From Chloroflexota bacterium (GTDB lineage Bacteria; Chloroflexota; Limnocylindria; QHBO01), in contig VBKA01000004.1 in NCBI GenBank assembly GCA_005879815.1, positions 1 through 9,382 on the forward strand: a DNA stretch of 9,382 bases, in the 5' to 3' direction. Position numbers and translations under genes: made by a program. The number at the start of each line of letters is the position of its first letter. Positions within the stretch are counted from its first letter, which is position 1. The notes under the pieces were generated by a model. It was not told the DNA's origin. It did no database searches and saw only the letters and a list, made by a program, of their open reading frames with translations. This document shows, one piece after another, positions 6,388 to 9,382 of this stretch.

Positions 6388-6390
6388 GTA
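6373..6390. promoter_or_regulatory. Operator-like inverted repeat 2, perfect dyad
   Basis: TACTTGCG-GT-CGCAAGTA is a perfect 8+8 bp inverted repeat with a 2-bp spacer, the size and form of a MarR-family operator. Its centre is 31 bp (about three helical turns) from the centre of repeat 1, so dimers would bind the same face of the helix. It covers the predicted start of rightward transcription and the -35 of the leftward promoter. Confidence 0.75.
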
Positions 6391-6410
6391 TATCAGCCCG
6401 CCGGGGCGGA

Positions 6411-6415
6411 AGGGA
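6411..6415 (+). promoter_or_regulatory. Ribosome binding site deciding the GTG start of the LUD gene
   Basis: AGGGA, inside the purine-rich GGAAGGGAAG, lies six bases before the GTG at 6422. This supports the GTG, the first start codon of the frame. Confidence 0.6.
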
Positions 6416-6421
6416 AGATCA

Positions 6422-7072
6422 GTGATTGCCGAGCTCGTACCCGACGTAGATCCGGACGTCGTCCGCCGTTTCGGGTCTGCGGCGGATGAAACACGTGTGA
6501 GGCGAGCCGCCGCAGCCCTCGATGCGAACGGGATCAACGTGCTCCGAGCTGCGAACGCGGCGGAAGCGAAGCGCATCGTCCTTGATCTCATCCCGGACGG
6601 ATCCGAGGTCCATCACGGCGCATCGCAGTCGCTCGAGGTGTCTGGCATCACCCACGAGATCGAGGAGTCAGGTCGTTATGACTTCCTCCGGCCGCGGATC
6701 TACAGCATGGACCGCAGGACCCAGGCCGATGAGATCCGTCGCCTGAGCTCAGCACCGGAGGTGATGCTGGGCAGCGTGCACGCAGTCACCGAGACTGGGT
6801 CGTTGCTGGTCGCCTCGATGGGCGGCAGTCAGCTGGGACCGTACGTCAGCGGAGCCGGCCGAGTGATCCTCGTGGTGGGAACGCAGAAGATCGTCCCGGA
6901 CCTCGAAGAGGGCCTGCGCCGGATCGACGAATACGCCTTTCCCCTGGAGGATGCCCGTGCCCAGGCGGCGTACGGCATCCACAGCGCGGTCAACAAGGTC
7001 CTGATCATCAACCGCGAGATCGCCCCCGGCCGCATCACCGTCGTCCTCGTCGACGAGGTCCTCGGCTTCTAG
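6422..7072 (+). CDS. Free-standing LUD-domain protein (LutC/YkgG-like, DUF162)
   Basis: The 216-residue protein is a single LUD domain, as in LutC/YkgG, the small subunit-like protein of iron-sulfur lactate oxidation systems. Matching segments are GSEVHHGASQSLEVSGI (60-76), GSVHAVTETGSLLVASMGG (117-135) corresponding to the family's A-E-T-G-T segment, and VVGTQKIVPDLEEGLRRI (151-168). It has no Cys residues, so it holds no Fe-S cluster itself. LutA- and LutB-type partners are not in this window; instead it is followed 35 bp later by an MFS transporter. LUD proteins outside lut operons are common and mostly uncharacterised, so a lactate role should not be assumed. It starts at GTG 6422 and is the first gene of the operon controlled from the marR intergenic region. 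Confidence 0.87.
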   Translation: MIAELVPDVDPDVVRRFGSAADETRVRRAAAALDANGINVLRAANAAEAKRIVLDLIPDGSEVHHGASQSLEVSGITHEIEESGRYDFLRPRIYSMDRRTQADEIRRLSSAPEVMLGSVHAVTETGSLLVASMGGSQLGPYVSGAGRVILVVGTQKIVPDLEEGLRRIDEYAFPLEDARAQAAYGIHSAVNKVLIINREIAPGRITVVLVDEVLGF

Positions 7073-7092
7073 CGCACGCGAAAGAACACCAA

Positions 7093-7097
7093 GGGAG
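7093..7097 (+). promoter_or_regulatory. Ribosome binding site of the MFS transporter
   Basis: GGGAG ends ten bases before the ATG at 7108. It is the only purine-rich element in the 35-bp gap after the LUD gene. Confidence 0.5.
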
Positions 7098-7107
7098 CGA
7101 CCCAGTC

Positions 7108-8619
7108 ATGGCCCCATCCTCGCGGACCCTCGCCGTCGCTGGCGATTCGCGCTGGCTCGCGCTCCTCGTCCTGTGCGCCGGAATGTTGATGATCGTCCTC
7201 GATGCGACGATCGTGAACGTCGCGCTCCCCTCGATCCGGAGTGATCTTGGGTTCGGGCAATCGAGCCTGGCGTGGGTCGTCAATGCCTACCTGATCGCCT
7301 TCGGTGGTGTCCTGCTGCTGGCCGGACGCCTCGGCGACCTGCTTGGTCGGAGACGGGTCTTCCTTGCCGGTGTCGCGGTGTTCACGGCGGCATCCCTGCT
7401 GTGCGGGTTGTCCATCGGTCAGGAGATGCTGGTCGCCGCGCGGTTCATCCAGGGTGTAGGAGGAGCGATGACCTCGGCGGTCATCCTCGGCATGGTCGTG
7501 ACCATGTTCAGCGAGCCGCACGAGCGGGCGCGCGCGATCGGCATCTACAGCTTCGTCGCAGCAGCCGGCGCGTCCATAGGGCTTCTCGCCGGCGGCTTCC
7601 TGACCCAGGCGCTCAACTGGCACTGGATCTTCCTGGTCAATGTCCCGATCGGCATTGCCACCGCACTCTTTGCCCTGCGGTTGCTCGAGTCCGATCGTGG
7701 AATCGGGCTGAGCAAGGGCGCTGATGCACTCGGCGCCCTCCTGGTGACGGCGGCGCTGTTGCTCGGGGTCTACACGATCATCCGGACGACGGATTTCGGG
7801 TGGGGATCGGCCCACACCGTTGGGTTCGGGGCGGCCGCGATCGCATCGCTCGTCGCCTTCGTCGTCCGCGAGTCACGGACTTCGAATCCGCTCATCCCGT
7901 TCCGCATCTTCGGATCGCGCAACGCGTCCGGAGCGAACGTCGTGCTGTTGCTCATTTTCGCCGCGCTGTTCGGGATGTTCTTCCTGGGCAGTCTCTACTT
8001 CCAGCGGGTCCGTGGGTACGATCCGCTCGGCATCGGCCTCGCGTTCCTGCCGTTCAGTCTCTCGATCGCAATCCTGTCGTTCGCGTCCGGGCCGCTGATC
8101 ACCCGCTTCGGCGCCCGTGCGGTGCTCCTGCCGAGCCTCATGCTGATGGGCACGGGCCTGGTGCTCTTTGCGCGGGTGCCGGTCGAGGCTGATTACGTCG
8201 TCGACGTGCTGCCCTCGGTTCTCCCGCTAGGCGTGGGCTTCGGGCTCGCCTTCCCGTCGCTGATGGCGCTTGGGATGTCGGGCGCCAGCGAGCATGATTC
8301 CGGCCTAGCGTCCGGGTTGCTGATGACGACCCAGCAGGTCGGTGGAGCGCTGGGCCTGTCGGTGCTGGCTTCGCTCTCGGCCTCGCAGACGAACCGGCTG
8401 CTCGCGTTGTCGGCTGCCGAGCCGACGGCGCTGACGAACGGCTACCAGCTGTCGTTTATCATCGGCGCCGGACTCGTCCTCGTCGCCCTCGTCGTCGCTG
8501 GCACGGTTCTGCAGTCGGCCGGGGACGCAGAGGAAGCGGTGCTGAACGAGCACGACCCGCTGCTCGGCGACGCGCCTGACGGCGCGACGGCCGCCGCTCC
8601 GGTCCGCACCCATGCCTGA
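7108..8619 (+). CDS. MFS transporter, DHA2 family (14-helix, EmrB/QacA type)
   Basis: The 503-residue protein has the length and motifs of DHA2 drug:H+ antiporters of the inner membrane. These are LDATIVNVALPSI (31-43) in helix 1, motif A GRLGDLLGRRR (73-83) between helices 2 and 3, RFIQGVGGAMTSA (112-124) in helix 4, and the motif-C region GASIGLLAGGFL (154-165) followed by WHWIFLVNVPIG (171-182). Hydrophobic segments continue to about residue 470, consistent with 14 helices, followed by a hydrophilic tail. Members export cationic dyes, antibiotics, fatty acids or metabolites using the proton gradient, and are often controlled by an adjacent MarR or TetR repressor, as here. The motif-C proline is Leu, a variation I believe is common in actinobacterial-type relatives. 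The exported compound is unknown. Its last eight bases overlap the next gene, so the two are likely coupled. Confidence 0.92.
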   Translation: MAPSSRTLAVAGDSRWLALLVLCAGMLMIVLDATIVNVALPSIRSDLGFGQSSLAWVVNAYLIAFGGVLLLAGRLGDLLGRRRVFLAGVAVFTAASLLCGLSIGQEMLVAARFIQGVGGAMTSAVILGMVVTMFSEPHERARAIGIYSFVAAAGASIGLLAGGFLTQALNWHWIFLVNVPIGIATALFALRLLESDRGIGLSKGADALGALLVTAALLLGVYTIIRTTDFGWGSAHTVGFGAAAIASLVAFVVRESRTSNPLIPFRIFGSRNASGANVVLLLIFAALFGMFFLGSLYFQRVRGYDPLGIGLAFLPFSLSIAILSFASGPLITRFGARAVLLPSLMLMGTGLVLFARVPVEADYVVDVLPSVLPLGVGFGLAFPSLMALGMSGASEHDSGLASGLLMTTQQVGGALGLSVLASLSASQTNRLLALSAAEPTALTNGYQLSFIIGAGLVLVALVVAGTVLQSAGDAEEAVLNEHDPLLGDAPDGATAAAPVRTHA

Positions 8620-9382
8620 ATCCGTGCTGGGTGTCGGGATCATCGGGGTCAGTCCGGTCCGGGGCTGGGCTGCCACCGCCCACATCCCGGCGTTGCGCGC
8701 GCTGCCGAACTACGAAATCCGCGCACTCAGCGCGCACAGCGCCGAATCCGCCCGCGCAGCAGGCGACCTGTTCGGAGTCAGCGCCGCGTTCTCAGACCAC
8801 GAGCAGCTCGTGACCCGACCCGACATCGACGTGGTCGTTGTCACGGTCAAGGTCCCGCATCATCGAGAGCTGGTCTCCGCGGCGCTGGCCGCGGGCAAGG
8901 CTGTGTACTGCGAGTGGCCACTCGCCCGCGATCTCGAGGACGCGCGGGCGATGGCCGCCTTGGGCGCCGAGCGGGGACTCCGCACGGTCGTCGGGTTGCA
9001 GGCCCGCCAGGCCCCGGCCATCGAGTTCGTCCGGGAGCTGCTCAGCGAGGGATACGTCGGCGAGGTGCTCTCGACGACGATGATCGGGCTCTCGGTCGCC
9101 GGCGACGTCGTGATCCAGCCCAACGTGTACATGCTCGACAGGGCGAACGGGGCCAACATGCTCACCGTCGCCGTCGGGCACAGCCTGGACACCCTCAACC
9201 ATGTGCTAGGCGAGTTCGCGGACCTGTCGGCCGTATCCGCGATTCGCCGGCCGGTGATCACCGCCGAAAAGACGCGGGAGCAGATCGTAAAGACGGCCGC
9301 CGACCAAATCGCGGTGATCGGTACCCTCACGTCCGGCGCCACCGCCAGCGTCCACATTCGTGAGGCTGTGGCCGGTGGCATC
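8612..9382 (+). CDS. Gal80-like Gfo/Idh/MocA family protein, 3' end beyond the window
   Basis: The visible 257 residues begin with a Rossmann fold: GVGIIGVSPVRGWAATAHIPAL (7-28), then IDVVVVTVKVPHHRELV (72-88). In most Gfo/Idh/MocA dehydrogenases the next motif is E-K-P, whose Lys takes part in cofactor and substrate binding; here it is CEWPLA (99-104). The segments after it, VVGLQARQAP (126-135), LLSEGYVGEVLS (142-153) and VAVGHSLDTLNHVLGEF (187-203), follow the order and spacing I remember for yeast Gal80 (G-SAKKGWA, VEWALA, SLQGRKSP, GYIGDI, GHTIDIL). Gal80 binds NAD(P) but acts as a regulator, not a known dehydrogenase. This protein could be a nonstandard oxidoreductase or a nucleotide-sensing regulator; the sequence cannot decide. 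It starts at the ATG at 8612, overlapping the MFS gene by eight bases. Roughly 100 or more C-terminal residues are missing. Confidence 0.85.
   Translation, partial: MPESVLGVGIIGVSPVRGWAATAHIPALRALPNYEIRALSAHSAESARAAGDLFGVSAAFSDHEQLVTRPDIDVVVVTVKVPHHRELVSAALAAGKAVYCEWPLARDLEDARAMAALGAERGLRTVVGLQARQAPAIEFVRELLSEGYVGEVLSTTMIGLSVAGDVVIQPNVYMLDRANGANMLTVAVGHSLDTLNHVLGEFADLSAVSAIRRPVITAEKTREQIVKTAADQIAVIGTLTSGATASVHIREAVAGGI

Noticed and set aside
7069..7815. Minus-strand open frame of 248 codons opposite the MFS gene
   Set aside because: It is antisense to a clear DHA2 transporter; the charged Asp/Glu/Arg/Gln composition mirrors hydrophobic sense codons.

Overview
This is a GC-rich, gene-dense bacterial window, roughly two-thirds G+C by eye, with no stretch over 90 bases lacking a gene. 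I see no rRNA, tRNA, CRISPR array, insertion sequence or attachment site. The codon use, a GTG start (and perhaps a TTG start), overlapping ATGA stop/start junctions, a probable leaderless mRNA and the gene families fit a free-living high-GC heterotroph such as an actinobacterium or chloroflexotan. The sequence does not settle the phylum.

Left block (1-5810): two divergent transcription units share an 84-bp control region (1530-1613). Leftward run an Lrp/AsnC-type regulator and then a proline racemase superfamily enzyme, cut by the window edge a few residues before its expected C-terminus. Rightward runs a tightly coupled operon: an NCS1 (nucleobase/hydantoin/vitamin type) permease, a DUF1028 protein, an agmatinase/arginase-fold ureohydrolase with all six metal ligands, and a proline-iminopeptidase-like alpha/beta hydrolase. 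The first two junctions in the rightward operon are ATGA overlaps; the third may be a TTGA overlap. The set looks like import of a small nitrogenous compound followed by hydrolysis of amide, guanidino or peptide-like bonds, with a hydroxyproline-type racemase or dehydratase step and an amino-acid-responsive regulator. I do not recognise it as a named pathway.

Right block (5850-9382): a leftward MarR regulator faces a rightward operon of a free-standing LUD-domain (LutC/YkgG-like) protein, a 14-helix DHA2-type MFS transporter, and a Gfo/Idh/MocA-fold protein that strikingly resembles the yeast galactose regulator Gal80. The last protein is cut by the window edge. The marR/LUD intergenic region carries two related inverted repeats whose centres are 31 bp apart. 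They overlap plausible promoters in both directions and the marR start codon, which suggests an autoregulated MarR switch controlling the LUD-MFS-Gal80-like operon. The ends of the two blocks converge at 5811-5849 with no clear terminator.
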